This document shows, in pieces, positions 4,801 through 6,125 of a DNA stretch of 6,125 nt; within the stretch, counting starts at the first letter, position 1; each line of letters begins with the position of its first letter. Origin of the DNA: Tannerellaceae bacterium (GTDB taxonomy: Bacteria; Bacteroidota; Bacteroidia; Bacteroidales; Tannerellaceae); contig JAITAD010000011.1 in the NCBI GenBank assembly GCA_031284275.1, positions 1 through 6,125 on the forward strand, given 5' to 3'. The notes under the pieces were generated by a model. It saw only the letters and a program-made list of their open reading frames with translations. It made no database searches and was not told the DNA's origin. Position numbers and translations under genes: made by a program.

Positions 4801-6125
4801 ATGCACTCCGCACCGTTAAACGATCAGGAACAGTTTCGGCGAGATAACATGGAACGACTCCGTACCATGGGTATTGAGCCGTATCCCGCTCCCGCCTATG
4901 AGGTCGATGCACACTCGGCCGATATCAGGGAAACTTTTTGCGACGACGCACCCCCTCGACGGGTATCCATCGCCGGACGTATCATGACCCGCCGTATCAT
5001 GGGTAACGCCTCATTCGTCGAGTTACAGGACGCTCAGGGGCGCATACAAGTCTACGTCTCACGCGACGCCCTCTGCCCCGACGAAGACAAGTCCCTCTAC
5101 AACCTCGTCTTCAAGAAACTCCTCGACATCGGAGACATCGTCGGCTTCCACGGATACGTTTTCCGTACCCGCACGGGAGAAATCACCGTCCATGCCGAAG
5201 CGTTTACCCTCCTCTCCAAAGCCCTGCGCCCGTTGCCCATCGTCAAGGTCGCCGACGGCGTCGCCCACGACAGTTTCTCCGACCCCGAGCAACGCTATCG
5301 TCAGCGATACGTCGATCTTCTCGTCAATCCTGCCGTTCGTGATATCTTCCGCCGCCGCACCGCCGTTTTCGACGCCATGCGCGCTTTCTTCAACGCCGCA
5401 GGATATCTCGAAGTCGATACCCCCGTCCTCCAGACCATCCCCGGCGGCGCAGCAGCACGTCCATTCATCACCCACCACAATGCCCTTGACATCGACCTCT
5501 ACCTCCGCATCGCCAACGAGCTGTACCTCAAACGATTACTTGTCGGCGGATTTGAAGGCGTCTACGAGTTCAGCCGTAATTTCCGCAACGAGGGCATGGA
5601 CCGCGTCCATAATCCCGAGTTCACTGTCATGGAGATATACGTCGCCTATCGGGACTATCTCTGGATGATGCGTTTCACCGAAGAACTCATCGCCGCCGTA
5701 TGCAGCGGCGTTCTCGGCAGCCTGCACGTCAGCGTCGGCGATACCGTCATCGACTTCACCCCCCCTTACCGCCGCCTCACTATGGCCGACGCCATTCGGC
5801 AGTATGCCGACATTGATATCAGCGGCCTTGACGAAGACGCCCTCCGAGACGCCTGTCGTACACTCGGCATCGAACAGACCCCTGCCATGGGCAAAGGCAA
5901 GCTCATCGACGCCATCTTCGGCGACCGTTGCGAGCCGCACCTCATCCAACCCACTTTCATCATCGACTATCCCGTCGAGATGTCCCCCCTCACCAAGCGT
6001 CACCGTAACGACCCTACCCTCACCGAACGCTTCGAACTCTTCGTCAACGGCAAGGAGCTGGCTAACGCCTATTCCGAGCTGAACGACCCTATCGACCAGC
6101 GCGCCCGCTTCGAAGAGCAGTTGCG
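4801..6125 (+). CDS. lysS: Lysyl-tRNA synthetase, class II (3' end outside window)
   Basis: LysS attaches lysine to tRNA-Lys in the cytoplasm. The frame is open from ATG 4801 to the window edge, giving 441 residues; family members have about 500-580. The N-terminus carries MERLRTMGIEPYPA (17-30). An OB-fold anticodon-binding domain covers about 52-145. The class II core follows: EQRYRQRYVDLL (163-174), motif 1 around RRRTAVFDAM to GYLEVDTPVL (184-210), ELYLKRLLVGGFEGVYEFSR (240-259), motif 2 FRNEGMDRVHNPEFTVMEIY (261-280), and further core sequence including ELANAYSELNDP (419-430) that contacts lysine and ATP. Motif 3 (GLGMGIDR type) should lie just past the edge. Codons are strongly C-ending. 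The gene is divergent from tig with a shared palindromic promoter region. Confidence 0.97.
   Translation, partial: MHSAPLNDQEQFRRDNMERLRTMGIEPYPAPAYEVDAHSADIRETFCDDAPPRRVSIAGRIMTRRIMGNASFVELQDAQGRIQVYVSRDALCPDEDKSLYNLVFKKLLDIGDIVGFHGYVFRTRTGEITVHAEAFTLLSKALRPLPIVKVADGVAHDSFSDPEQRYRQRYVDLLVNPAVRDIFRRRTAVFDAMRAFFNAAGYLEVDTPVLQTIPGGAAARPFITHHNALDIDLYLRIANELYLKRLLVGGFEGVYEFSRNFRNEGMDRVHNPEFTVMEIYVAYRDYLWMMRFTEELIAAVCSGVLGSLHVSVGDTVIDFTPPYRRLTMADAIRQYADIDISGLDEDALRDACRTLGIEQTPAMGKGKLIDAIFGDRCEPHLIQPTFIIDYPVEMSPLTKRHRNDPTLTERFELFVNGKELANAYSELNDPIDQRARFEEQL

Noticed and set aside
5059..5478. Minus-strand open frames opposite lysS (also 5536-6003)
   Set aside because: They are rich in Asp, Glu, Gly and Val as the complement of C-ending codons, lie inside an intact lysS, and carry no family motifs.

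Overview
The window most likely comes from a Bacteroidota chromosome, probably order Bacteroidales. Three things point there: promoter -7 boxes of the Bacteroidota type (TAnnTTTG), a tRNA-Pro gene with no encoded CCA, and PheS, LysS, trigger factor and AroB sequences of the Bacteroidota kind. The G+C content looks moderately high and codons in lysS mostly end in C. A Rikenellaceae/Alistipes-like source is possible, but this is inference and not proven by the sequence.

Layout. Positions 5-4689 hold a minus-strand row, read right to left: trigger factor (tig), a SPOR-domain lipoprotein, phenylalanyl-tRNA synthetase alpha (pheS), a CrcB/Fluc fluoride channel (crcB), 3-dehydroquinate synthase (aroB) and tRNA-Pro(GGG). 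Divergent from tig, and running off the right edge, is lysyl-tRNA synthetase (lysS, from 4801). The 111-bp tig/lysS spacer carries a 28-bp near-perfect palindrome whose two arms each supply an outward-facing TACTTTTG -7 box. No stretch over 300 bp lacks a gene. The set is housekeeping: protein folding, two aminoacyl-tRNA synthetases, shikimate pathway, fluoride export, cell envelope and a tRNA. Apart from translation and folding, no shared pathway is evident.

The most unusual content lies inside two ordinary housekeeping proteins. (1) AroB is about 100 residues too long. It carries an in-frame tandem array of a 66-bp (22-codon) unit that repeats the PLLHGHA segment holding the third zinc-ligand histidine, giving four candidate ligand motifs, plus a second in-frame insertion of about 28 residues upstream. 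Nearly all differences between repeat copies change the protein. (2) Trigger factor is only 366 residues. The peptidyl-prolyl isomerase domain appears to be missing and replaced by a Glu/Gly-rich linker of about 29 residues, while the ribosome-binding signature and the C-terminal chaperone region remain.

I found no mobile element, CRISPR array, phage gene or defence system.
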